This document shows, in pieces, positions 26,947-35,637 of a stretch of 64,000 nucleotides of DNA. Position numbers and translations under genes: made by a program. Within the stretch, counting starts at the first letter, position 1. Each line of letters starts with the position of its first letter. Source of the DNA: Streptomyces sp. NBRC 110028 (GTDB taxonomy: Bacteria; Actinomycetota; Actinomycetes; Streptomycetales; Streptomycetaceae); contig NZ_BBUZ01000050.1 in NCBI RefSeq assembly GCF_001417735.1, positions 1 through 64,000 on the forward strand, read 5' to 3'. A model generated the notes under the pieces. The model did not search any database, was not told where the DNA came from, and was given only the letters and a program-made list of their open reading frames with translations.

Positions 26947-27972
26947 GTGGTGCAGGATATCGTCGACGAAAGAGACCTGGCGCTGGTCAACGCGTTGCAG
27001 GTCACCCCTCGCGCCTCCTGGGCTCAACTGGGGCAGGCCCTGGACTTGGACCCCATGACGGTCGCGCGCCGCTGGGGGCGCCTGTGCGGCACCGGACTGG
27101 CCTGGGTCACCTGTGTCGCCGGGCCGGCACTGCACGGTGATTTCTGCATGGCCTACATCGAGATCGAGTGCGGTCCGGGGCAGCTGGAGGCAGTGGCGGC
27201 GACGCTCAGTGCCGAGCATCCTGTCCGTTATGTCCACCACATTACGGGCGCGTACGGCCTACTGGTCGTGATCGCGCTGCGGACGCCCGCGGCGGTGTCC
27301 GCCTACTTGCGCCACACGATCGACCGTCTGCCCGGTGTGCGGTCGTCCCGAATGGAGATGCGGACCGTGGGATACAGCGAGGCGAGCCGGTGGCGGCTGC
27401 GCAGTCTGGAGCGGTCGCAGCAGCACGTGCTCGAGTCGCTCGGGACGCTGCCCGCGGCAGCGGGCGGGGCGCGGGTGGATGCCACGGATCAGGAGCTGTA
27501 CCGGCTGCTGCACGAGGACGGCCGCATGCCGTTCACCGTGCTGGCCGACCGTGCCGGGATCAGCGAGCCCACCGCGCGCCGCCGCGTCAAACGGCTGCTC
27601 GCGAGTCGGCTGCTGCGGCTACGCTGCGAGGTGGCGCAGTCCATATCGGGCTCGCCGGTGACCGCGGTGTGCTGGGCGAGCGTCCCGCCGCAGCATCTGG
27701 AGTCCGCGGCACGCTCGTTGACCGCGCTCCAGGACGTCCGGCTATGTTGCGGCTTGACAGGGCGCCGGAACCTGCTGTTGATGGTCTGGTTGCGGACGCT
27801 CGGCGATCTGCCGCGGCTGGAGGCGCTGATCGCCGAACGTTCCCCCCATGTGACCATCGTCGATCGGGCCACCTGCCTTCACACCGTCAAGCAGATGGGT
27901 CGACTGCTGAATGCTGAGGGACGAAGCATCGGTAATGTGCCGCCCAATGTCGAGGTGCTGGCGGAGTCCTGA
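26947..27972 (+). CDS. Duplicated Lrp/AsnC-family transcriptional regulator
   Basis: A 341-residue protein made of two Lrp units. Unit 1: helix-turn-helix ERDLALVNALQVTPRASWAQ to VARRWGRL, ligand domain residues 60-150 (GDFCMAYIEIECGPGQLE). Unit 2: HTH at about 178-225 (ATDQELYRLLHEDGRMPF, ISEPTARRRVKRLL), ligand domain to residue 320. Typical Lrp proteins are about 150 residues; fused dimers of this size are known in actinomycetes. GTG start. Divergence from the PLP/permease/D-aminoacylase operon suggests it senses an amino acid, possibly a D-amino acid, and controls that operon. Confidence 0.85.
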   Translation: MVQDIVDERDLALVNALQVTPRASWAQLGQALDLDPMTVARRWGRLCGTGLAWVTCVAGPALHGDFCMAYIEIECGPGQLEAVAATLSAEHPVRYVHHITGAYGLLVVIALRTPAAVSAYLRHTIDRLPGVRSSRMEMRTVGYSEASRWRLRSLERSQQHVLESLGTLPAAAGGARVDATDQELYRLLHEDGRMPFTVLADRAGISEPTARRRVKRLLASRLLRLRCEVAQSISGSPVTAVCWASVPPQHLESAARSLTALQDVRLCCGLTGRRNLLLMVWLRTLGDLPRLEALIAERSPHVTIVDRATCLHTVKQMGRLLNAEGRSIGNVPPNVEVLAES

Positions 27973-28105
27973 CAGGGATGGGCTGCGGTAGGCGTCGGGG
28001 GTCCGGTCTTGTGCGGCGGTCGCCCGACCCATTCGGCAGCGGGGCCATGGCGCATTGGCGGAGTCCTCGGTTGCTCCTCTGCGCGGCGCCATCTCGCGGC
28101 CGATG

Positions 28106-28355
28106 TCATCCGTCCTGTGACCGCTTGAGCCTGGCTCGCACATGCATGCGCTCTCCCTGGTGGCCGAAAAGGCTGATGATCTCTGCTTGGGCTCCGTCAG
28201 GGCTGCCGAACCAGTGGGGCAGTCGCGTGTCGAACTCCGCCGCCTCACCTGCGGCGAGTACCAGGTCGCGGTCGGCCAGGACCAGCCGCAGACGGCCGGC
28301 CAGGACGTACAGCCACTCGTGACCCTCATGGGTTTTGAGCTCGGGGGGCGGTCCG
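28106..28355 (-). pseudogene. Cupin domain, C-terminal part of a regulator (truncated)
   Basis: Reading LKTHEGHEWLYVLAGRLRLVLADRDLVLAAGEAAEFDTRLPHWFG, split here only to name it as one cupin barrel, it matches the sensor end of XRE-cupin regulators (EGxEWLYVL-G-L-L, HWFG). The N-terminal helix-turn-helix is missing; upstream sequence belongs to an MFS transporter on the other strand, with a junction around 28345-28360. It is a gene remnant. Confidence 0.65.
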
Positions 28356-28631
28356 TACCTGTCGTTCGGCCTCGCGGTCGTCGGCATGTTCGGCCTGTTC
28401 CTCTTCCTCACGTACTATTTCCAGATCGTCAAGGGATACAGCCTGGTCGTGGCCGGTCTGGCGTTCCTGCCCTTGATGGCCTGCATGATCATCGGCTCCA
28501 CCCAGATCAGCGGACGGCTGATGTTCCGCGTCCAGCCGCGTCTGCTGATGACCTCGGGCTTCCTGGTGGCCGGCGTCGGCATGCTGATCCGCACGCTGAT
28601 GGAGCCCGGCAGTTCCTACCTCGCTCTCATC
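28356..28631 (+). pseudogene. MFS drug-transporter fragment (DHA2-type), truncated on both sides
   Basis: About 90 residues covering three to four membrane helices: AVVGMFGLFLFLTYYFQIVK, LVVAGLAFLPLMACMIIGS and LLMTSGFLVAGVGMLIRTLM, as in 14-helix MFS multidrug exporters (Y-Q--KGYS---AGLAFLP). The left end meets the cupin fragment and the right end is cut at the IS-A terminus at 28632 after YLALILVPFG. Confidence 0.75.
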
Positions 28632-29626
28632 CTTGTGCCGTTCGGAAACTCGTCGCTGCTGGTCAGGCGGCGTATCGGACCTCGCGCCGCAGGGTTCCGA
28701 TGACCCGTTCGCGTTGCGCGTTCATCCGGGGCGTTCGAGGCGCTGTCGGCACGACCTCGATGTCGTCGGCTGCGAAGACTGCGTCGAAGGACTCGGTGTG
28801 CTTCGCGTCCCGGTCGCGAATCAGGAAGCGCAGCGAGTCCACCCGCACACCCAACTCGATGGCGAGGTTTCTCGCCTGTTGCACCGTCCAGGGGCCGGTG
28901 GGATGGGCTGTCACGCCGGCGATGTGCAGTCGGCGTGTGTCGTGCTCAAGGAACACCAGCGCGTACACGCGGCGCAGGTCGATCAGGTCGATGTATAGGA
29001 AGTCGCAGGCGATGATGGACTCGGCTTGCGCGGTCAGGAACTCGCGCCACGTCGGGCCTCCCCGGCGTGGGGCTGGATCGATGCCCGCCGCTGTGAGGAT
29101 TTCCCATACTGTCGTCGAGCCGACCGGGTGTCCGAGCCGGATGAGTTCGCCCTGGATCCGTCGGCAGCCCCACCGCGGGTTCTCCTTGGCCAGCCGCAGC
29201 ACCAGCGCCTTCACCACACGCGTGGTCGGCGGTCTCCCGGGCCTGGCCCGGTGCTTGCTGTTGTCCCATTTCCGAGCGATCAGCCTGCGGTGCCATGCGA
29301 GCAGCGTCGCGGGCGTCACCGGGAACGCGTTCGCCCACCGGCACCGGGGGATCAGCGACGACAGCGCCGCGAACCACAGCCGATCCGCCGGCTCGTATCG
29401 CACAGGCCTCGTGAGCTGTCTGCGCAGCACCGCGTTCTCGTGTCGCAGCACAAGCAGTTCCGCATCCTTGGCCGCATCCCGACGCAACAGCAACGCCGTG
29501 AACGCGAGCAGCTTCCGAGCCACCTGGTACACCAGAGAGACGATCACCCGGACAGGGTTCCAGCAGACCGTGATGGAACGCCAGACCCGCTCCGAGCAGC
29601 AGCGATGAGATTCCGAACGGCACAGG
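28632..29626 (-). mobile_element. IS-A copy 2, with internal deletion
   Basis: Ends CTTGTGCCGTTCGGAAACTC at 28632 and GAGATTCCGAACGGCACAGG ending 29626 are IS-A terminal repeats. The element is 995 bp rather than about 1.2 kb because of a deletion inside the transposase. It separates MFS debris from IS-B copy 2 and truncates both. Confidence 0.8.
28663..29547 (-). CDS. IS-A transposase with in-frame internal deletion
   Basis: A 294-residue open frame: MIVSLVYQVARKLLAFTALL, RHENAVLRRQLTR, WGCRRIQGELIRLG, DDE core Asp in ACDFLYIDL, Asp in LIRDRDAKH and Glu in AQRERVIGTLRRE. Immediately after RRE it jumps to VRYAA-stop; copy 1 has about 80 more residues here before its RYAA end. The catalytic triad is retained but the region after the last helix is gone, so activity is doubtful. 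It shows that both ends of the gene are kept while the middle is lost. Confidence 0.8.
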   Translation of the reverse strand: MIVSLVYQVARKLLAFTALLLRRDAAKDAELLVLRHENAVLRRQLTRPVRYEPADRLWFAALSSLIPRCRWANAFPVTPATLLAWHRRLIARKWDNSKHRARPGRPPTTRVVKALVLRLAKENPRWGCRRIQGELIRLGHPVGSTTVWEILTAAGIDPAPRRGGPTWREFLTAQAESIIACDFLYIDLIDLRRVYALVFLEHDTRRLHIAGVTAHPTGPWTVQQARNLAIELGVRVDSLRFLIRDRDAKHTESFDAVFAADDIEVVPTAPRTPRMNAQRERVIGTLRREVRYAA

Positions 29627-30609
29627 CATGGGGCGGCGTTTTTCAGTGCCCGGTGCGGGCGGTGTTCGTTGTAGAAGGCCTCCTACTCGCGCAGGGCGTG
29701 GAGAAGGTGGTTCTGGTTCCAGATCAAGGTCCGGTCCAGAAGTTCCCTGCGGCAGGTCTGTATCCAGCGCTCCATGAGTGAGTTGATCCGTGGTATCCGA
29801 ATGCCGGTGGTGACGACCTTGGGACCGGCATCGGTCATGAGGGCGTCGAAGGCGGCTGTGAACTTCGAGTCGCGGTCGCGGATCAGGAACCGTGCCCTGC
29901 TGACCGCGTCTTCGAGGTCCATGAGGAGGTCGTGTCCGAGCTGCACGATCCACTCCGCGGTGGGGTGTGCCGTGGCGCCGAGGACCCTGATACGACGGGT
30001 GGTGTGCTCGATGACGGCGAAGACGTACAGGCGCGCCCCCGTCAGCGTGCGGACTTCGAAAAGATCGCAGGCGAGAAGAGCCTTGGCCTGGCTGCGGAGA
30101 AAGTCGGCCCAGGTGGTGCTCTGCCGTTCGGGGGCGGGTGGGATGCCGTGATCGCGAAGGATCTCCCAGACCGTGGAGGCAGCGACCTTGATCCCCAGCG
30201 CCGCGAGTTCGCCGTGGATCCGGCGATACCCCCACGAGGCATTCTCCCTGGCCAGGCGCAGGACCAGGGCGCGGATCGACCGTAGGGTGCGCGGGTGTCC
30301 GCGTCGCCTGGGTACGCAGGTTGCGGCATGGCGCCGCCTGAGCAGGTCGCGATGCCAGCGCAAGACGGTATCGGGGCGGACCAGCAGCAGAAGGTGCCGC
30401 AGTCTGTCTTTGGGGAGGTGGTGGAGCAGGCCGGCGAGGATGGCACGGTCGCTGTCGGTGAAGGTCGGCTTGCCGACCTGACGCTGCAGGACCAGCAGTT
30501 GGTGCCGGAGGACGAGGATCTCGATGTCCTTGTCTCGGTCGCTCATCGGCAGGAGGCGTAGGAACGCCAGGGCGTTGGTCGTGGCGAGGTAGGCCAGGCG
30601 CAGCAGCAC
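29627..30609 (-). pseudogene. IS-B transposase, nonsense mutation and truncated C-terminus
   Basis: The 309-residue frame matches the intact copy (LRLAYLATTNALAFLRLLPM; core Asp in LLACDLFEV, LIRDRDSKF, Glu in LMERWIQT) but stops at HALRE-stop: the Tyr codon TAC of HALREYESFYNEHRPH is TAG here (29681-29683). The frame after the stop still reads EAFYNEHRPHRAL before IS-A begins. Two lesions make it inactive. Confidence 0.85.
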
Positions 30610-30728
30610 GACAGATCATGATGCCGCCCCGGCCCTTTGCGGGTGAAGGCACTTGGGCGAATGTCGAGGAGAACCGAAGATCCGTGATCAGGCCCCCGAC
30701 CTGCGTGGATGATTTATCGGCACCCGCA
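29627..30728 (-). mobile_element. IS-B copy 2, truncated by IS-A
   Basis: The transposase-start end is complete and terminates in TTTATCGGCACCCGCA at 30728; the transposase-stop end with its repeat is missing, replaced by the IS-A terminus at 29626. The internal sequence is almost identical to IS-B copy 1, indicating recent spread. Confidence 0.8.
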
Positions 30729-31077
30729 GAGTCGGGCAACATCCAGTAGGCGTCCGATAGACGGGCGAATCTTCACCATGGCTGCCGGTCCACGTTGTCG
30801 TTGGTTTCCTACATGAAGGCTTCAACCATCTGCGAGTTGGCGGGCGACTGCTGATTTTCAGACGTCGGTTAACGTGTGGAATCGAACAGTTGATTCGAAT
30901 GTGCCAGCACTGGGCCGTGAATAGTTGCTGCAGCAACGCCGCAGCCTGCGGTGACGATGGGGATCCGAGCGGACAGCACTTCCCATCACTACAGCACGGT
31001 GCCGTACCCGGGCAACATTGGCGCTTTCGCCCCTGCACCGGTGATTGGGGGATGGAGATTCAGGAAAACCATGAGCT
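30729..31077 (+). other. Spacer between IS-B and a membrane-protein gene
   Basis: I find no gene here. Base composition is lower in GC than the neighbours, with AT-rich patches near 30830-30900 (TGCTGATTTTCAGACG), which is typical of intergenic DNA in such genomes. The promoter of the gene at 31078 probably lies within it. Confidence 0.4.
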
Positions 31078-31884
31078 GTGGCTGAACTTAGTGAGGCAGA
31101 GGGCGGTAGGCCCGGTGATGGCGCGAACACGGCGGGGCCGGCCGGCGATGACGAAGGTCGGCGTCGCGCTGACACTGCGGATGTCAGCGACAGGCCATCC
31201 GGACCAGCTGCCGATGCCGACGAGCAAGGACGGAGCTCAGGCGGTGAACGGGACGCGGCGGGCTCTGCTCCCGTACGCGGCGGAGGAGAATCGGGGGAGT
31301 CGGATGCCTCTTCTGAACCACCAGTGATGGACGTTGCCCGATTGGGAACAATCGTGGGAACACTTATCACCGTCCTCGCAGCTCTCGGCGGCCTGATTCT
31401 CGGTATCAGGGCTGAGCAACGGGCCACCAAGGAAGAAAGCCGAGCCGTCAACGAGGAAAAGGAAGCAAGCGTGCGTGACAAGTCGGCGTACGCGCGGCGT
31501 GTGGATTTCTATCAACACATGTCAACGCTGACGATCATCAACGGTAGTTCCCGGGTCATGGACATGCGCCTCGTCCTGAGAAAGCCTGACGTGTGGTGGG
31601 ACCTTCAGGCCCTCCCGCCATGCCAGCAGTTCGACATTCCCACTGGACTGCTCAAGAGCGCGATGTCGGCCAAAGAGCCAAGGGTGGCGAAGCATCTTAC
31701 GGACGGAGACTTGAGTAGACTACAGCTTGAGCTCCGAGACCCGAATGGCAGAGTCTGGCGCCGGGACAGCGGAGGGCTTGTCGCTCGAGTAGGGGACTGG
31801 GGTCGACCACCCAAAGGCTTGCGCGTGGTGAGTAGCGAGCCGTGGAACATGGGGCCCGAGAAGTCTCCGTACTGCGGAGACTGA
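31078..31884 (+). CDS. Hypothetical protein with one membrane helix and disordered N-terminus
   Basis: 268 residues, GTG start. Residues 1-82 are charged, Gly/Ala/Asp-rich and probably disordered; residues 88-110 (LGTIVGTLITVLAALGGLIL) form a membrane helix; a charged helix follows (EQRATKEESRAVNEEKEAS), possibly coiled coil; residues 135-268 form a compact-looking domain with no motif I recognise (VDFYQHMSTLTIINGSS, PCQQFDIPTGLL). Codon use is less GC-rich than the flanks. No family can be named. It stands alone between mobile elements, so a recently acquired accessory function is likely. Confidence 0.6.
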   Translation: MAELSEAEGGRPGDGANTAGPAGDDEGRRRADTADVSDRPSGPAADADEQGRSSGGERDAAGSAPVRGGGESGESDASSEPPVMDVARLGTIVGTLITVLAALGGLILGIRAEQRATKEESRAVNEEKEASVRDKSAYARRVDFYQHMSTLTIINGSSRVMDMRLVLRKPDVWWDLQALPPCQQFDIPTGLLKSAMSAKEPRVAKHLTDGDLSRLQLELRDPNGRVWRRDSGGLVARVGDWGRPPKGLRVVSSEPWNMGPEKSPYCGD

Positions 31885-31953
31885 GGTCTTCGGGGTGACG
31901 GTTCGTTGGTCTCGGTCGTCGGCTTCGAGATCGATGGGGTAGTTTGGGGCGAT

Positions 31954-31977
31954 AAACGAACACGACAGGGTTCGTTT
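31954..31977 (+). terminator. Stem-loop downstream of the membrane-protein gene
   Basis: AAACGAAC (31954-31961) and GTTCGTTT (31970-31977) pair perfectly around an eight-base loop, 70 bases after the preceding stop codon. The trailing T tract is short, so termination is plausible rather than certain. Confidence 0.45.
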
Positions 31978-31991
31978 GCTGCGGGGCGTCG

Positions 31992-32408
31992 TGCCCTTGC
32001 CGGAAACCTCATCCGTGCAGGTCAAGCAGCATTTCGGTGCTCGTGGAGGATGCCGCCGAGGCGATCGCGTCGACGTATGTTGAGGCGGGCTAACTAATGT
32101 GTCCGGGTCGTCGATCGGCGGGGGCAAGGTCTGTAGCGGCGTGGCGTTCGCGATGCCCTGGTGTGGTCGGTGTCCGTTGTAGAACTGTTCGAACTCGTGC
32201 AGGGCGTGGAGAAGGTGTCGCTGGTTCCAGATCAATGTCCGGTCCAGGAGCTCGCGGCGACAGGTCTGTATCCAGCGCTCCATGATCGAATTCATCCTCG
32301 GTATCTGGATGCCGCTGAGCACGACGTCGATCCCCGCGTCCTTGAGGACGGCATCGAAGAGGCTGGGGAACTTCCCGTCCCTGTCCCGGATCATGAACCG
32401 TGCCCTGC
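31992..32408 (-). pseudogene. IS-C copy 2 remnant: transposase C-terminal part and terminal repeat
   Basis: Begins with the IS-C end TGCCCTTGCCGGAAACCTCA (31992) and encodes, in reverse, ARFMIRDRDGKFPSLFDAVL, NSIMERWIQTCRRELLDRTL and FYNGHRPHQGIANATPL. A native ending GGILHEHRNAA lies in another frame. The 5' two thirds are gone; the break is the IS-D terminus at 32409. The 437-residue frame across the region is an accidental chimera of this and IS-D. Confidence 0.8.
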
Positions 32409-33591
32409 GGGGTTCCACAACACGGCCACCTGTGATGACATGCGTTTCTACGCCGCTCGCTCGTATTCGTTGATGAGGCCGCCGAGACGCTGTCGGCGCT
32501 TGATCCGCTCGTGAGAAGGGTCGGCGATGGGGTGGTCGGGCCGTGGCGGGTGGAGTTGTTGTCCGCAGTGGGGTCTTCGTCCGTTGTAGTGCTGGATGTA
32601 CTCGTTCAGCACGGTGCGTAGGTGGCGTCGACCGAAGATGAGGATCTGGTCGGTGACCTCTGAACGGACGGTGCGTCCGAATCTCTCCGCGTACGCATTC
32701 GCTTGGGGGCACCGCGGAGGGATCTTTACGACTTTGATGCCCTCGCTGGCGAGGACCATGTCGAACGACCTGCTGAACTGGCTGGCCCGGTCGCGTATGA
32801 GGAAGTCGAACTCGGATGCGCGGTGGCCGAGGTCCATCAGGAGCTCGCGGGCCTGTTGCGTGGTCCAGGGGTCGTCCGGATGGCCGGTCACTCCGAGGAC
32901 GTGCACGTACCGGGTGCCGACTTCCATCGCAAAGAGCACATACAGCCGCCGCAGGGTGACGGCGCAGTCCACGTGGAAGAAGTCGACGGCGAGTGTGGCC
33001 TGGGCCTGGGTGCGGAGGAAGTGCCGCCACGTTGTGTCGGACTGCCGTTCAGGTGCCGGGGGTATCTTCCGGCGTTTGAGGACTCTGCGGATGGTGGAGG
33101 CGCCCACGCGGTGGCCGAGCTTGAGCAGCTCGCCCTGGATGCGCTGGTATCCCCACGAGGTGTTCTCCCGGGCGAGTTGTTCGATGAGCCTGGCGATCGC
33201 CCGGTCGATCGGCGGGCGGCCGGTTCGGTTCGGGTACGTCCACTTCTTCGTCACCAGTCGGCGGTGCCACCGCAGAATCGTGTCGGGTGTGACCAGACGG
33301 TGCCGTCGCAGTCGCCGCGGCAGCTGTCGGATCAGCACGGCGAGGTACGCGCGGTCGGCCCAGGTAAAGCGCGGCTTGGGGTTCGTGCGGCGCAGCACCG
33401 CTACCTCGTGCCGCAGAACGAGCAGCTCGATGTCCTTGGATGTGGAGGAACGGCAGAGGAGCACGCACCAGCCGAGCAGCCGGGTGAAGATCAAATAGAG
33501 CAGGCGAAGCGGCACAATCCGAGTCCTTCCCAGCGAGTGCTACTCCACTCATTACCGCTGGTCATCGCGCCGGGCCGAGTTCTGGAACCCC
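32409..33591 (-). mobile_element. IS-D, complete rve-type insertion sequence
   Basis: Ends GGGGTTCCACAACACGGCC (32409) and the complement of GGCCGAGTTCTGGAACCCC (ending 33591) form a 19-bp inverted repeat with two mismatches. It holds one intact transposase and is the only copy in the window. A 2-bp GC occurs on both sides; no longer target duplication is seen. Confidence 0.8.
32448..33515 (-). CDS. IS-D transposase, intact (rve/DDE)
   Basis: 355 residues: N-terminal MPLRLLYLIFTRLLGWCVLL, LVLRHEVAVLRRTNPKP; HTH-like WGYQRIQGELLKLGHRVGAS; catalytic core Asp in LAVDFFHVD, Asp in LIRDRASQF and Glu in NAYAERFGRT; end GGLINEYERAA. All catalytic positions and both ends are present with no frameshift, so the element may be active. 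The same group of transposases as IS-A to IS-C by its terminal signatures, but only distantly similar in between. Confidence 0.88.
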   Translation of the reverse strand: MPLRLLYLIFTRLLGWCVLLCRSSTSKDIELLVLRHEVAVLRRTNPKPRFTWADRAYLAVLIRQLPRRLRRHRLVTPDTILRWHRRLVTKKWTYPNRTGRPPIDRAIARLIEQLARENTSWGYQRIQGELLKLGHRVGASTIRRVLKRRKIPPAPERQSDTTWRHFLRTQAQATLAVDFFHVDCAVTLRRLYVLFAMEVGTRYVHVLGVTGHPDDPWTTQQARELLMDLGHRASEFDFLIRDRASQFSRSFDMVLASEGIKVVKIPPRCPQANAYAERFGRTVRSEVTDQILIFGRRHLRTVLNEYIQHYNGRRPHCGQQLHPPRPDHPIADPSHERIKRRQRLGGLINEYERAA

Positions 33592-33631
33592 GCAGGCAGA
33601 GTTCCTGGGGTGAACGCCTGCGGTCAGTCAG

Positions 33632-34066
33632 TCACTCTCCAGGTGGTGGATCGGAAATGCTCATTCCAATCATCTGCGGCCGCTTCTCGTGAGATCCCCA
33701 ATCCAAGATTGCGCGAAGCTTGTTACGCAGATCTGCATTGGTGGTCCCTGATTCGCGTAGATCTATTTCCACGGGAGTGGGGATTTCAAGAATTTCCGCA
33801 TCCTCGGCTGTGAATTCTAGGGTGAGTAGTGAATCGGTAAGCCGTACGCTGTGCAGGCATCCATAAACCGTGAAGCCCCGTTCTGTCGAGATGTTGTAGG
33901 AGTCCATTCCAGACTGGACTTCCTGTTCGTCAGGCTCGTAGGTGGATCGCTGGATTGAGATTGACCTCCTGGAGCCCGCGTCATCGACCCCGGCGATCGC
34001 TACCTCGAGAACCTCCTCGTCCTCGTAGTCCTCGAAGAAGCCGACGTTTGTGGCGGTCAATCTCAT
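33632..34066 (-). CDS. Imm10-like immunity protein, orphan
   Basis: About 144 residues beginning MRLTATNVGFFEDYEDEEVL. The pattern of an N-terminal beta strand, ED-E-E-L-VA, then SISIQRSTYEPDEQEVQSGMDSYN, YGCLHSVRLTDSLLTLEFT and a C-terminal LRAILDWG matches Imm10, a family that guards against polymorphic toxins. No toxin gene remains on either side: IS-D lies downstream and IS256 upstream. It may protect against a neighbour's toxin or be the relic of a lost pair. The start at 34066 is preferred over the longer frame because of the conserved N-terminus and GAGG just upstream. Confidence 0.65.
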   Translation of the reverse strand: MRLTATNVGFFEDYEDEEVLEVAIAGVDDAGSRRSISIQRSTYEPDEQEVQSGMDSYNISTERGFTVYGCLHSVRLTDSLLTLEFTAEDAEILEIPTPVEIDLRESGTTNADLRNKLRAILDWGSHEKRPQMIGMSISDPPPGE

Positions 34067-34238
34067 TTCCTCATGCCCCCTCGTGCCGCCCAGGTTCCAG
34101 CGCCTTTGGCCCCGGACCATTCATATGTAACTGACACTCCCAGTTCCCTGACCATGCGGTTCATCGCTCCCCTGCACCTTGAGCAAGGTGGAAGCTGACC
34201 TCGCATCGTAACCACGTCGCCAGGACTCAACGGGTACT

Positions 34239-35637
34239 GGGTCTGTCAAACGAGTGGTGTAACTGGGGCTGATGGGTTACTGACGGGCTGCGGAGAGGCG
34301 GCCGTCGAAGGTGATGTCGAAGGCGTTCAGCGCGGTCTTCCAACGCATGGTCCAGCGTGCCTGGCCCTTGCCGGTGGGGTCGAGGGACGTGATCGCCATG
34401 TAGACGCACTTCAGGGCGGCCTGCTCGTTGGGGAAGTGACCGCGGGCCTTGACCGCCCGGCGGATGCGGGCGTTGACCGACTCGATCGCGTTGGTGGTGC
34501 AGACGATGCGGCGGATCTCGGTGTCGAACCGCAGGAACGGGATGAACTCCTCCCTGGCGTTCTCCCACAGCTTCACGATCGCCGGATACTTCCGGCCCCA
34601 GGCGTCGGCGAACTCGGCGAACCGCTCCAGGGCGGCCTCTTCGGTCGGCGCGGTGTAGACGGGCTTGAGAAGCTTGGCGATCTTGTCCCAGTCCTGGCGG
34701 GCGGCATAGCGGAAGGAGTTCCGCAGCAGGTGCACCACGCAGGTCTGCACGATCGTCCGCGGCCAGACGGTCTCCACTGCCTCGGGCAGGCCCTTGAGCC
34801 CGTCGCAGACGAGCATGAGCACATCACTGACGCCGCGGTTCTTGATTTCGGTGAGAATGTGCAGCCAGTGCTTGGCGCCCTCGCCGCCGTCGCCGGCCCA
34901 TAGCCCCAAGATCTCCCGCCGGCCTTCGGCGGTGACGGCCAGGGCCACGTAGATGGGCCGGTTGGCCACCGCGCCATCGCGGATCTTCACGTGGATGGCG
35001 TCGATGAAGACCACCGGATAGACGGCGTCGAGGGGGCGACTCTGCCATTCGGCCATGCCCTCCAGGACCTCCAGGACCTTGTCGGTGATGGTGGAGATGG
35101 TCTGGCGGGAGACCTCGGCACCATAGACCTCCGCCAGGTGGGCCTGGACCTCGCCGGTGGTCAGGCCCTTCGCAGCCAGCGAGATGACCATCTCATCGAC
35201 GCCGGTCAGACGCTTCTGCCGCTTCTGCCGCTTCTTGAAACAATCTTCGGCTCGAAGGAGCCGTCGCGGTCGCGGGGCACGGTTATCTCCACAGGTCCGA
35301 CGTCGGTCAGGACTGTCTTGGAGCGTTTGCCGTTGCGGGAGTTGCCGCCGTTCTTGCCCTCCGGGTCGTGCTTGTCATAGCCGAGGTGGTCGGTGATTTC
35401 GCCCTCCAGGGCGGACTCCAGCAGCCGCTTGGTCAGCTGCTGCAGCAACCCGCCCTCACCAGTCAACTGCAGACCCTCGGCCTGAGCCCGGCCCACCAGC
35501 TCGTCGATCAACTGGTCGTCCACGGCCTTCGCCGGCACAGCCTCCACGGGCTCGACAGCCTCGGAGCCGGACACGTTCTCACTGGTCATCGATGCATCTT
35601 CCATGATCGGGAGTTACACCGAACGTTTTACAGTCCC
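34239..35637 (-). mobile_element. IS256-family element
   Basis: Ends GGGTCTGTCAAACGAGTGGT (34239) and the complement of CGAACGTTTTACAGTCCC (ending 35637) share GGG-CTGT-AAACG---GGTGTAAC, the IS256-type terminal pattern. No 8-bp target duplication is present (CGGGTACT on the left, GGCCCGGC on the right), so flanking DNA has been rearranged; the right end cuts off the start of a monooxygenase gene. Confidence 0.8.
34277..35604 (-). pseudogene. IS256-family (mutator type) transposase, frameshifted
   Basis: N-terminal frame 35206-35604: AVDDQLIDELVGRAQAEGLQ, ALEGEITDHLGYDKHDP, GPVEITVPRDRDGSFEPKIV. C-terminal frame 34277-35191: LTTGEVQAHLAEVYGAEVSR, VVFIDAIHVKIRDG with catalytic Asp, LMLVCDGLKGLPEA with the second Asp, and NAIESVNARIRR with the Glu. 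Between them an insertion with a repeated CGGCAGAAG changes the frame after KIV, near 35200-35240. Otherwise complete; inactive if the shift is real. Confidence 0.85.

Noticed and set aside
28946-30742. 598-residue open frame on the minus strand
   Set aside because: It runs across the IS-A/IS-B junction in a non-coding frame of both transposases; an artefact of high GC.
31720-33030. 436-residue open frame on the minus strand
   Set aside because: A chimera of IS-D antisense-frame sequence with the IS-C remnant and with the end of the 31078 gene; only the IS-C part is genuine coding sequence.
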